Shown: positions 42,179 through 50,080 of the stretch, one piece after another
Numbering within the stretch: the first letter of the stretch is position 1
How the letters are laid out: each line of letters opens with the position of its first letter
Source of the DNA: Curvibacter sp. PAE-UM
GTDB lineage: Bacteria > Pseudomonadota > Gammaproteobacteria > Burkholderiales > Burkholderiaceae_C
NCBI RefSeq assembly: GCF_001432305.1
Contig: NZ_KQ483358.1
Span: forward strand, 570,790 to 634,789
Direction: 5' to 3'
Length of the DNA stretch: 64,000 bases
Notes under the pieces: model-generated
Seen by the model: the letters and a program-made list of their open reading frames with translations, nothing else
The model's database searches: none
What the model was told of the DNA's origin: nothing
Position numbers and translations under genes: made by a program

Positions 42179-42697
42179 ATGTCAGTTTCCTCCCCGGGCT
42201 CGCGCGCCCGCCCGCCGAGCTTCACCCAGGCCGAGTTCCGAGCCGCCCTGGGCATGTTTGCCACCGGCGTCACCATCGTCACCGCGCGCGCAGCCAACGG
42301 CAAGCTCGTCGGCCTGACGGCCAACTCCTTCAACTCGGTCTCCCTGAACCCGCCACTGGTACTCTGGAGCCTGGCGCACGCAGCCGCCTCCATGGCCGTG
42401 TTCAGCACCGGTTCGCATTACGCCATCAACGTGCTGGCCGCCGACCAGCAGGCCCTGGCCCAGCGCTTCGCCACCAAGGGCGTGGACCGCTGGGCCGGGG
42501 TAGACCACAGCGAAGGCCTGGCCGGCGCCCCGCTGCTGGCCGGTGCCGCCGCCACCTTCGAATGCTTCAATCGCAGCCGTTATGAAGAGGGCGACCACGT
42601 GATCTTCGTCGGCGAGGTCGAACGCTGCACGCACCGGGCCGACGCCTCCCCGCTGCTCTTCCACGGCGGCAGGTTCTACGCCGAACACCCCCTCTGA
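42179..42697 (+). CDS. flavin reductase family protein
   Basis: FMN-binding reductase of 172 aa, small partner of two-component flavin monooxygenases. The family pattern FTQAEFRAALGMFATGVTIVTA at residues 16-36 and GLTANSFNSVSLNPPLVLWSL are intact; FHGGRFY closes the fold. It supplies FMNH2 or FADH2 to an oxygenase that is not encoded nearby. The short gap to the peptidase gene indicates a divergent promoter. The downstream DMT gene starts 13 nt after the stop. Confidence 0.92.
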   Translation: MSVSSPGSRARPPSFTQAEFRAALGMFATGVTIVTARAANGKLVGLTANSFNSVSLNPPLVLWSLAHAAASMAVFSTGSHYAINVLAADQQALAQRFATKGVDRWAGVDHSEGLAGAPLLAGAAATFECFNRSRYEEGDHVIFVGEVERCTHRADASPLLFHGGRFYAEHPL

Positions 42698-42710
42698 CCC
42701 CACGCCAGCG

Positions 42711-43607
42711 ATGATGCAACGCAAGGACCACCTCGATGGCCTGGCCGCCGGCGTCCTGCTGGCCTGCTGCATGTTCTGGGGTTTTCAGCAGGTGCTGGTG
42801 AAAGCCACCCTGCCGGAGCTGCCGCCCATCTTCCAGGCCGCCTTGCGCTTCGTCGGCGCCACCGCCTTGCTGATGCTCTGGTGCCGCTGGCGCGGCGTGG
42901 CCCTGTTCGCACGCGACGGCACGCTGGGGCCCGGCCTGCTGGCCGGCGCGCTGTTTGCCGGCGAGTTCGCCTGCCTCTACATCGGCCTGCAACACACCAC
43001 GGCCTCGCGCCTGACCGTCTTCCTCTACACCTCACCCTTCTGGGTGGCCCTGGTGCTGCCCCTGCTGGTGCACGCCGAACGCCTGCGCACCGTCCAGTGG
43101 TTCGGCCTGCTGCTGGCCTTCGTCGCCCTGGTGTTCGCCATGCGCGAGAGCTTTGTCGCGCCAACGACCGAAGGGCAGCTGCTCGGCGACCTGCTGGCGC
43201 TGGCCGCCGGCCTGTCCTGGGGCATGACGACCGTGACCATCCGCGCCAGCGCATTGGTGCGCAGCTCTCCCGAGAAACTGCTGTTCTACCAGGTGGCCGT
43301 GAGCGCGGCCGTGCTGCCGCTGCTCTCGCTGGTCCTGGGTGAAACCTGGACCTGGCAGTTCAGCCCCTTCGCCATCACTTCGCTGCTGCTGCAGACGGTG
43401 GTGGGCGCCTTTGCCAGCTACCTGGTGTGGATGTGGATGCTGGGGCGCTACCCGGCAACGAAGATTTCCGCCTTCGCCTTTCTCACGCCCCTGTTCGCGC
43501 TGCTGTTTGGCGCGCTCTGGCTCGGCGAGCCGCTCACGCCCAGCCTGCTGGCCGCCATGGCCCTGGTGGCCGTGGGCATCGTGCTGGTGAACCGCAGGAC
43601 GGCTTGA
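42711..43607 (+). CDS. EamA/DMT-superfamily transporter
   Basis: Inner-membrane exporter of 298 aa with ten hydrophobic segments and two EamA repeats (LACCMFWGFQQVLVKATLP near the start, AGLSWGMTTVTIRASALV in the second repeat). Tandem ATGs (42711, 42714) exist. It lies 13 nt after the flavin reductase gene, so they form an operon, and converges with a Bug gene. The substrate is unknown. Confidence 0.88.
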   Translation: MMQRKDHLDGLAAGVLLACCMFWGFQQVLVKATLPELPPIFQAALRFVGATALLMLWCRWRGVALFARDGTLGPGLLAGALFAGEFACLYIGLQHTTASRLTVFLYTSPFWVALVLPLLVHAERLRTVQWFGLLLAFVALVFAMRESFVAPTTEGQLLGDLLALAAGLSWGMTTVTIRASALVRSSPEKLLFYQVAVSAAVLPLLSLVLGETWTWQFSPFAITSLLLQTVVGAFASYLVWMWMLGRYPATKISAFAFLTPLFALLFGALWLGEPLTPSLLAAMALVAVGIVLVNRRTA

Positions 43608-43626
43608 TGCCGCCCCGCGGGCCCGC

Positions 43627-44625
43627 TCAGATCTTGCCGGCCGCCTTGAGGCGGTCGATCGTCGCCTTCTCGGCCGCGAAGGTGCGCTCGGCGTAGGCCG
43701 TGTACTCGGCCGTGCTCATGTAGATCGATGGCATGTAGAACTTGTCCAGCGTGTCGATCACGCGCTGGTCCTCCAGCGTTCTGCGGAAAGCATCGTGCAG
43801 GACCTTGACCAGGGCCGGGTCCATGTTCTTCGGGCCGCCGATACCGAAGGGCGACTCGGTCACCGTGTCCCAGCCGCTTTCCTTGACCGTCGGCACGTCG
43901 GGGAAGGCCTTGTTGCGCTTGCTGCCCAGCGTGGCCAGCAGGTTCAGCTTGCCGGCGACGACGTGAGGCGCGAACTCGGTGGTGCCGCTCATGAGCGGGA
44001 TGTGGCCGCCCAGGATGGCTTGCAGGATCTCGGCCGAGCCCTTGTAGGGGATGTCCTGCAGCACGATGCCGGCCTTGGATGCGAACTCCTCGATGGCCAG
44101 GTGCGGCGTGGTGCCGGTACCGGTGTGGCCGTAGTTGACCTTGCCGGGATTGGCCTTGGCATAGGCCACCATTTCCTTGAGCGTCTTGTAGGGTGCATCG
44201 GGGCGCGCGGCCAGGCCGAAGGTATAGCCGGTCAGACAGACGATGTGCGTGATGTCCTTGACCGGGTCGAAGCTGGTCTTCTGCATGTGCGGGATGCGGT
44301 AGATGCCCAGCGGCAGCTGCGTGAGCGTGTAGCCGTCGGGCTTGGCCTGCACCATGGCCGCCGCCCCCAGCGTGCCGCCGGCGCCCGGCTTGTTCTCGAC
44401 GATCACCGTGCCGCCCAGGGCGCGGCCCGCTGCCTCGGCAAAAGCGCGCATCACCGCATCGCTGCTGCCGCCCGTCGGCCAGGGTGCGATCAGCGTGATG
44501 GGGCGGTTGGGAAACTTGTCCTGCGCGAGCGCCCAGGGGCTGACGAGCGCCGGCGCGGCGGCCAGTGCGGCGCTGCGTGTCATGAGCTGGCGGCGGGTCA
44601 GGGAGCGCTTGAGGGGTGCTGTCAT
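43627..44625 (-). CDS. Bug-family tripartite tricarboxylate transporter substrate-binding protein
   Basis: Periplasmic TctC/Bug receptor of 332 aa. The leader has an LTRRQLM twin-arginine-like motif and a hydrophobic stretch ending SPWALAQ. The mature domain starts KFPNRPITLIAPWPTGGSSDAVMR, followed by VIVENKPGAGGTLG and KGSAEILQAILGGHI, all Bug signatures. GGAGACAGAC precedes the start. It is divergent from the TfoX gene with 105 bp between. No TctA/B nearby; ligand unknown. Confidence 0.93.
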   Translation of the reverse strand: MTAPLKRSLTRRQLMTRSAALAAAPALVSPWALAQDKFPNRPITLIAPWPTGGSSDAVMRAFAEAAGRALGGTVIVENKPGAGGTLGAAAMVQAKPDGYTLTQLPLGIYRIPHMQKTSFDPVKDITHIVCLTGYTFGLAARPDAPYKTLKEMVAYAKANPGKVNYGHTGTGTTPHLAIEEFASKAGIVLQDIPYKGSAEILQAILGGHIPLMSGTTEFAPHVVAGKLNLLATLGSKRNKAFPDVPTVKESGWDTVTESPFGIGGPKNMDPALVKVLHDAFRRTLEDQRVIDTLDKFYMPSIYMSTAEYTAYAERTFAAEKATIDRLKAAGKI

Positions 44626-44730
44626 GTCTGTCTCCTGTTTGTTGGAATGGCCTTCGGATTGTGATCCGGCTGGTGCGGGAAAACTGTCGCCTAGGTGCAG
44701 GCCGGGCCCGTCGCCGTTATAGTCCAGCGC

Positions 44731-45084
44731 ATGCCACGTCGCAACGAGTTTCTGGCCCTGGTCCTGGACCTGATGGCGGCCTTGGGCGTCATCTCCTCAC
44801 GCGCCATGTTCGGCGGCCACGGCCTGTACTGCAATGGCCTGTTCATCGCCATCGTCACCGGTGACAAGCTCTATTTCAAGGCCGACGCCCAGAGCCAGCC
44901 CCGCTTCGAATCCGCCGGCCTGCAGCGCTTCCAGTACACGGCGCGCGGCAAACCGGTGCAGTTGATGTATTACGCAGCCCCGGCCGAGGTCTACGAGAGC
45001 CCCCAGGCCATGGCCGAATGGGGCCAGCTCGCCCTGGCCGCTGCGGTGCGGGCGCGCCGACCGGCACGGAAAAAACTGAACTAG
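44731..45084 (+). CDS. TfoX N-terminal domain family protein
   Basis: Cytosolic protein of 117 aa with a TfoX-N fold: FLALVLDLMAALGVISSRAMFGGHGLYCNGLFIAIV (the RxMFGGxGLY pattern is the family mark) and LYFKADAQSQPRFESAG. TfoX/Sxy regulates competence in gammaproteobacteria; single-domain homologues in betaproteobacteria are of unknown role. Presence of comM and a pilus operon elsewhere in the window makes a link to DNA uptake tempting but unproven. Its end overlaps the convergent CoA-transferase stop by 4 nt. Confidence 0.9.
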   Translation: MPRRNEFLALVLDLMAALGVISSRAMFGGHGLYCNGLFIAIVTGDKLYFKADAQSQPRFESAGLQRFQYTARGKPVQLMYYAAPAEVYESPQAMAEWGQLALAAAVRARRPARKKLN

Positions 45085-46331
45085 ACGATGCCGCTGGCGC
45101 GCAGCGCCGCAATGCGTCCGGCGTCCAGTCCCAGGCCTGCCAGCACCTCCTCCGTGTGCTCACCCAGCGCCGGCGGCGCACGGTGCAGCACCGGCGGCGT
45201 GGCGCTCAGGCGCAAGGGGCTGGCCACGCTGCGGATCGTCGGCACGCCTTCGGCGGCCACGGCCTGCGGCGAGCGGGGCTGCTCGATGGCCAGGCCGCGC
45301 GCCTGCACTTGTGCATCCGCAAAGGCCTGGCCGATGTCGTTGATCGGACCGCAGGGCACGGCCTTGTGCTCCAGCGCGGCAATCCATTCGGCCGTGCTGC
45401 GCGTGCGCGTGATGGCCTCCAGCTGCGGCACCAGATCGGCGCGGTGCAACACGCGCTGCGTGTTGCTGGCGTAGCGCGCATCCTGCGCCAGTTCGGGCCG
45501 GCCCGCCACCTCGCAGAAGCGCGTGAACTGCCCGTCGTTGCCGATGGCCAGCAGCATGGCGCCATCCTTCGTCGGCATGTCCTGGTAGGGCACCAGGCTG
45601 GGGTGGCTGTTGCCCTGGCGCTGCGGTACCCGTCCGGTGTTGAGGAAACCGCCGGCCTGGTTGGCCAGGATGGCCATGCCCACATCCAGCAGGGACATGT
45701 CGATGTGCTGGCCCTCGCCCGTGCGGTGCCGCACTTCCAGCGCTGCCAGGATGGCGGTCGATGCGTAGACCCCCGTGAAGATGTCCGTCAGCGCCACGCC
45801 CACACGCTGCGGGCCGCCGCCGGGCACCTCGTCCGGGCGGCCGGTGATGCTCATCATGCCGCTCATGGCCTGCACCATCAGGTCGTAGCCCGCGCGCTCG
45901 GCATAGGGGCCGTCCTGGCCAAAGCCGGTGACCGAGCAGTAGATGAGTTTCGGGTTGACTTGCTTGAGGCTCGCGTAATCCAGCCCGTAATGCGCCAGGC
46001 CGCCGACCTTGAAGTTCTCCACCAGCACATCGCTCTGCTCGGCCAGCTGGCGGATCAAGGCCTGGCCTTCCGGCTTGGCGATGTCCACCGTGATGGAGCG
46101 CTTGTTGCGATTGGCGCAGGTGTAATAGGCCGCGTGCTCAGTGTCGTTCCCCTGCGCGTCCTTCAGGAAGGGCGGGCCCCAATGGCGCGTGTCGTCACCG
46201 GCGCCGGGGCGCTCGATCTTCACCACGTCGGCACCCAGGTCGGCCAGGATCTGGGTGCACCAGGGGCCGGCCAGGACACGGGACAGGTCCAGCACCTTGA
46301 TGTGCGGTAGGGCGGCGGGTTTGTTGCTCAT
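45081..46331 (-). CDS. CaiB/BaiF-type CoA transferase (glutarate degradation)
   Basis: Class III CoA transferase of 416 aa. The family pattern is visible: KVLDLSRVLAGPWCTQILADLGADVVKIERPGAGDDTR at the N terminus, the catalytic aspartate region FKVGGLAHYGLDY, and DLMVQAMSGMM. Placed after gcdH and with a LysR gene beyond, it probably activates glutarate to glutaryl-CoA with succinyl-CoA as donor (inference from gene order). MSNKPAALPH is the likely start. An in-frame TTG at 46409 lies inside hairpin I and would add 26 residues of hairpin-derived sequence; I reject it. Confidence 0.9.
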   Translation of the reverse strand: MSNKPAALPHIKVLDLSRVLAGPWCTQILADLGADVVKIERPGAGDDTRHWGPPFLKDAQGNDTEHAAYYTCANRNKRSITVDIAKPEGQALIRQLAEQSDVLVENFKVGGLAHYGLDYASLKQVNPKLIYCSVTGFGQDGPYAERAGYDLMVQAMSGMMSITGRPDEVPGGGPQRVGVALTDIFTGVYASTAILAALEVRHRTGEGQHIDMSLLDVGMAILANQAGGFLNTGRVPQRQGNSHPSLVPYQDMPTKDGAMLLAIGNDGQFTRFCEVAGRPELAQDARYASNTQRVLHRADLVPQLEAITRTRSTAEWIAALEHKAVPCGPINDIGQAFADAQVQARGLAIEQPRSPQAVAAEGVPTIRSVASPLRLSATPPVLHRAPPALGEHTEEVLAGLGLDAGRIAALRASGIV

Positions 46332-46361
46332 GGTTCTGTCCTTCTTGCTGACGTAGCACCT

Positions 46362-46437
46362 GCCATGTGGGTGACTGCCGGGGGCCTCATAGGCGCTGCG
46401 CTTTGCCAAATCGGCCCCCGGCAGTCACCCACATGGC
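46362..46437. repeat. hairpin I: perfect 25-bp stem with conserved 26-nt loop
   Basis: Arms 46362-46386 and 46413-46437 are perfectly complementary over 25 bp. The loop (46387-46412) reads TCATAGGCGCTGCG then CTTTGCCAAATC. Only the GGCC at the loop end and the loop itself recur in hairpin II, as reverse complement; the rest of the stem is unrelated. It lies between gcdH and the CoA transferase gene of one apparent transcript. No T-tract follows. Confidence 0.9.
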
Positions 46438-46481
46438 GAGAGGGGAAGTTTCTTCCAGGCGACGCGCCAAATACCTTCGCT

Positions 46482-46559
46482 GCTGAAGCGGGGCAGGGGT
46501 GGCGGCCGATTTGGCAAAGCGCAGCGCCTATGAGGCCGCCGCCCCTGCCCCGCTTCAGC
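46482..46559. repeat. hairpin II: 26-bp stem with the same loop in inverse orientation
   Basis: Arms 46482-46507 and 46534-46559 pair over 26 bp with one mismatch. The loop 46508-46533 is the exact reverse complement of the hairpin I loop. The stem sequence (GCTGAAGCGGGGCAGG...) has nothing in common with that of hairpin I apart from GGCC next to the loop. The 44 bp between the hairpins show no feature I can assign. Loop-loop pairing between the two is possible in the single-stranded state. Confidence 0.9.
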
Positions 46560-46598
46560 GCCAGGACGTCTCTGCACGAAGCCAGCAAAAACCCAAAC

Positions 46599-47795
46599 TC
46601 AGTTCGCAAACGCGGCAATGCCCGTCTGCGCGCGGCCCAGGATCAGCGCGTGGATGTCGTGCGTGCCCTCATACGTGTTGACCACCTCCAGGTTCACCAG
46701 GTGGCGGGCCACGCCGAATTCGTCGGAGATGCCATTGCCGCCCATCATGTCACGCGCCAGGCGCGCGATGTCCAGCGCCTTGCCGCAGGAATTGCGCTTG
46801 AGGATGGAGGTGATCTCCACCGCGGCCGTGCCCTCGTCCTTCATGCGGCCCAGGCGCAGGCAGCCCTGCAGGCCCAGGCTGATTTCGGTCTGCATGTCGG
46901 CCAGCTTCTTCTGGATCAGCTGGTTGGCCGCCAGCGGGCGGCCGAACTGCTTGCGGTCCAGCACGTACTGGCGCGAACGGAACCAGCAGTCCTCGGCCGC
47001 ACCCAGCGCGCCCCAGGCGATGCCGTAACGCGCCGAGTTCAGGCAGGTGAAGGGGCCCTTGAGGCCTTGCACTTCGGGGAAGGCGTTTTCTTCGGGCACG
47101 AAGACGTTGTCCATCACGATCTCGCCGGTGATGGAGGCGCGCAGGCCCACCTTGCCGTGCACGGCCGGGGCGCTCAGGCCCTTCATGCCCTTCTCCAGCA
47201 CGAAACCGCGGATCGGGCCGACGGCGCCGCTCTCGCTGACCTCCTTGGCCCAGACCACGAAGACATCGGCGATGGGGCTGTTGGAGATCCACATCTTGCC
47301 GCCGGTGAGCTTGTAGCCGCCGGCGGTCTTCTGCGCACGCGTGATCATGGAGTTGGGGTCGGAGCCGTGGTCGGGCTCGGTCAGGCCGAAGCAGCCGATC
47401 CACTCACCCGTCGCCAGTTTGGGCAGGTACTTCTGCTTCTGCGCCTCGCTGCCGAACTCGAAGATCGGCACCATCACCAGCGAAGACTGCACGCTCATCA
47501 TGGAGCGGTAGCCGGAATCGACGCGCTCGACCTCACGCGCGATCAGCCCGTAAGCCACGTAGTTCAGGCCCGGGCCGCCGTATTGCTCGGGGATGGTGGG
47601 GCCCAGCAGGCCCAGCTCACCCATCTCACGGAAGATGGTGGGGTCGGTCTTCTCGTGGCGGAAGGCCTCCAGCACGCGGGGCGCCAGCTTGTCCTGGCAA
47701 TAGGCGGCGGCGGCATCGCGCACCATGCGCTCGTCGTCGCTGAGCTGCTGGTCCAGCAGGAAAGGATCGTTCCAGTGAAAGGTGGCGTTGGCCAT
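46599..47795 (-). CDS. gcdH: glutaryl-CoA dehydrogenase
   Basis: FAD-dependent acyl-CoA dehydrogenase of 398 aa that oxidises and decarboxylates glutaryl-CoA to crotonyl-CoA in lysine and glutarate breakdown. The [32 protein letters not shown] pattern, [16 protein letters not shown] (flavin-side loop) and [20 protein letters not shown] (catalytic glutamate in YEGT) distinguish it as GcdH rather than a generic dehydrogenase. The start [11 protein letters not shown] is used because upstream frames run into the divergent promoter. The CoA transferase gene follows after the hairpin pair. Confidence 0.95.
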   Translation of the reverse strand: MANATFHWNDPFLLDQQLSDDERMVRDAAAAYCQDKLAPRVLEAFRHEKTDPTIFREMGELGLLGPTIPEQYGGPGLNYVAYGLIAREVERVDSGYRSMMSVQSSLVMVPIFEFGSEAQKQKYLPKLATGEWIGCFGLTEPDHGSDPNSMITRAQKTAGGYKLTGGKMWISNSPIADVFVVWAKEVSESGAVGPIRGFVLEKGMKGLSAPAVHGKVGLRASITGEIVMDNVFVPEENAFPEVQGLKGPFTCLNSARYGIAWGALGAAEDCWFRSRQYVLDRKQFGRPLAANQLIQKKLADMQTEISLGLQGCLRLGRMKDEGTAAVEITSILKRNSCGKALDIARLARDMMGGNGISDEFGVARHLVNLEVVNTYEGTHDIHALILGRAQTGIAAFAN

Positions 47796-47953
47796 GGTGG
47801 GTACTCCAGAAATCTGCCGCCATCGTAGCCGCCCCAGCCACCCCGGGCAAACGAAAAGTGGGCATCCAGACATGAGTTGAATGCATATATAAACCCGGCA
47901 AGCCACTTGAAACCACTCAGGCGGAGCGGCCAGTTGTGTATATTTCGCACACC
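47796..47953. promoter_or_regulatory. divergent promoter region of gcdH and its LysR gene
   Basis: A 158-bp spacer with an AT-rich block GAATGCATATATAAAC near 47878-47893 between divergent genes. TATATA-like elements on either strand could serve as -10 boxes. No clear LysR T-N11-A dyad could be settled by eye. Confidence 0.35.
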
Positions 47954-48853
47954 ATGCGCCGCAAGATCCCTTCGTTGCAAGCCCTGGCCTGCTTCGACGC
48001 CGCCGCCCGCCACGAGAGCTACACGCGCGCCGCGCAGGAGCTGGCCTTGACCCAGAGCGCGGTGTCGCGCCAGATCGCTGCGCTGGAAGACTACCTGGGC
48101 ATTGCGCTGTTCCGGCGCACGCGCCACGGCGTGGCGCTCACCCTTGGCGGCGCCGACTACGCGCGCCAGATCGCGCCGCGCCTGCAGGCGCTGGAGCGCG
48201 ACACCCTGGACGCCATGTCGCGCCAGGGCACGGCTGGCAGCATTTCACTGGCCGCGGTGCCGACCTTCGCCACCCGCTGGCTCATGCCGCGTCTGCCGCA
48301 ACTGGCGAACTCGCATCCCGAACTGGTGGTGCACATCGAAACGCGCACCCGCCCCTTCCTCTTCGCGGATACCGGCTTCGACGCCGCGCTCTATTCAGGC
48401 ACAGCCGAGCAGGTGGCCAACTGGGCCGGCACGCGCGCCACCGCACTGATCGAGGAAGAAGTGGTGCCGGTCTGCGCACCGGCCCTGCTGGGCGGGCGCA
48501 AACGGCTGCAGCCCCGGGATCTGACCGGCTTGCCGCTGCTGCAGCAAAGCACCCGCCCCGAAGCCTGGCGCCAGTGGTTCGAGGCCATGGGCGTGGAAGC
48601 CCCCGCCGCGCTGTCTGGCCCACGCTATGAGCTGTATTCGATGACGGCCGCGGCTGCCGCGCAGGGTCTGGGCCTGGCCCTGGTGCCGCGGCTGCTGATC
48701 GAGCCGGAACTGGCGCGCGGCGAACTGGTGGTCGCCTGCCCGCGGCCCCTCAAGAGCGGGCGCACCTACTGGCTGGTGCTGCCGGATCGCGGCGAGCCGC
48801 GCCCGGCACTGGCGGCCTTCGCCGCCTGGCTGCAGCAAGCTGCAAAAGGCTGA
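47954..48853 (+). CDS. LysR-family regulator, probable regulator of gcdH
   Basis: LTTR of 299 aa. Helix-turn-helix at residues 3-62 ([41 protein letters not shown]), followed by an effector domain resembling the GcvA group ([22 protein letters not shown]). Divergence from gcdH with a shared promoter region suggests that it is the GcdR-type activator responding to glutarate or glutaryl-CoA (inference). MRRKIPSLQ is preferred over an ATA-adjacent upstream start. Confidence 0.9.
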   Translation: MRRKIPSLQALACFDAAARHESYTRAAQELALTQSAVSRQIAALEDYLGIALFRRTRHGVALTLGGADYARQIAPRLQALERDTLDAMSRQGTAGSISLAAVPTFATRWLMPRLPQLANSHPELVVHIETRTRPFLFADTGFDAALYSGTAEQVANWAGTRATALIEEEVVPVCAPALLGGRKRLQPRDLTGLPLLQQSTRPEAWRQWFEAMGVEAPAALSGPRYELYSMTAAAAAQGLGLALVPRLLIEPELARGELVVACPRPLKSGRTYWLVLPDRGEPRPALAAFAAWLQQAAKG

Positions 48854-48859
48854 AACCCC

Positions 48860-50008
48860 TCAGAGCTCTTCCACCCGGTTGCGCCCGTTCTGCTTGGCCA
48901 GATAGAGCGCGCGGTCGGCCGCGCCGATCATGTCGTCGCGCTCATTGCCAGAGGACAGCTCCAGCGCGTGCAGCCCGATGCTGATGGTCATCTTGAGGGA
49001 CTGCCCGTCGACACCAGAAAAACGCGCCTGCGCCACCGCCGCGCGCAGGTCTTCAGCCAGGGCCTGTGCCCCAACTGCATCGGTATCGGGCAGGATGGCA
49101 ATGAACTCCTCGCCGCCCCAGCGGCCCACGAGGTCCTGCGCACGCAGACGTTCCCGCAGGCACCCGGCCACGTCCCGCAGCGCCTGGTCGCCTGAAAGAT
49201 GGCCGTGGGTATCGTTGATCTGCTTGAAATAATCGATGTCGATGAGCAGCAGGGCCAACGGTCGCTGGCTGCGCCGCGCCAGCGCGATCTGCTGGGTCAG
49301 GACCTGCTGGATGGAGCGCCGGTTGCTCAGGCCGGTCAGGTCGTCCTGCATGGCCAGGGTGTGGTTGCGCACATCCGCCTGCTCCTTGGTCATCAGCACC
49401 AGGCCCATGGCGATGAGCACGATGATCAGGGTGGACATCAGGACGCTGAAGGCATGGGCCGGATGGGAAGCGGTGACCTGGTTCAGATCCACCTGTCCGG
49501 ACAGGGCGGCCACGAAGCGCAGCAACAAGGCGAGGATGATCATCACCAGGCCGGCCACCACGAAATACTGTCCGCCCCCCGGTGTCGCATGGCGCCGCGC
49601 GATGATCAGCTGCAGCAGCACCAGGGACTGGAAACTCAGCAGCAGGGTGGCCAGCTGGGGGCGGGCCTGCGGATGGTTCATCAGCAACGTCACGAGCAGC
49701 GGCATCGCCAGCACCGGGCCCCAGATCAGCCAGCGCCGCGCAGGCCGCTGCTGGAACTCGCACAGACCCTCGGCAAACAGGGCAAAGGTGGCCACCAGCA
49801 GGGTGTTGGCCAGTACCACGGAGAGCCAGTCGCTGATCTGGCCGCGCAAGGCGAACAGCAGGTAGGTCAGCGTCTGCGCCCCCATGGCCCAGGCCCACCA
49901 GACCATGCCGTCGCGGCGCGAGCGACGCGCCACGATCCCCAGGCCGATGCCCAGGACCGCTGTGACAAGGATGTTGACCAGCAGCAAGGTGGGCGTATGC
50001 ATCTGCAT
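48860..50008 (-). CDS. membrane-bound diguanylate cyclase (GGDEF)
   Basis: Protein of about 382 aa with six or seven hydrophobic segments over residues 5-210 (an uncharacterised membrane sensor) and a C-terminal GGDEF domain. DDLTGLSNRRSIQ opens the domain, DIDYFKQINDTHGH binds metal and substrate, and WGGEEFIAIL is the active site. An RAQD I-site stands five residues before GGEEF, so product inhibition is expected. It makes cyclic di-GMP. Start is at 50008 or 50002; GGAG is better spaced for the second. Confidence 0.9.
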   Translation of the reverse strand: MQMHTPTLLLVNILVTAVLGIGLGIVARRSRRDGMVWWAWAMGAQTLTYLLFALRGQISDWLSVVLANTLLVATFALFAEGLCEFQQRPARRWLIWGPVLAMPLLVTLLMNHPQARPQLATLLLSFQSLVLLQLIIARRHATPGGGQYFVVAGLVMIILALLLRFVAALSGQVDLNQVTASHPAHAFSVLMSTLIIVLIAMGLVLMTKEQADVRNHTLAMQDDLTGLSNRRSIQQVLTQQIALARRSQRPLALLLIDIDYFKQINDTHGHLSGDQALRDVAGCLRERLRAQDLVGRWGGEEFIAILPDTDAVGAQALAEDLRAAVAQARFSGVDGQSLKMTISIGLHALELSSGNERDDMIGAADRALYLAKQNGRNRVEEL

Positions 50009-50080
50009 CGCTCCATTATTGCGAAAGTCCTCCCTCCACGCCATGACCGGATGCTCTGGCCCGGCCGGGCGCGACGAAGC

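Noticed and set aside
46362-46559. Hairpin pair as integron attC sites or Rho-independent terminators
   Set aside because: No integrase, no RYYYAAC/GTTRRRY cores and no U-tracts; the identical loops also do not fit either class.
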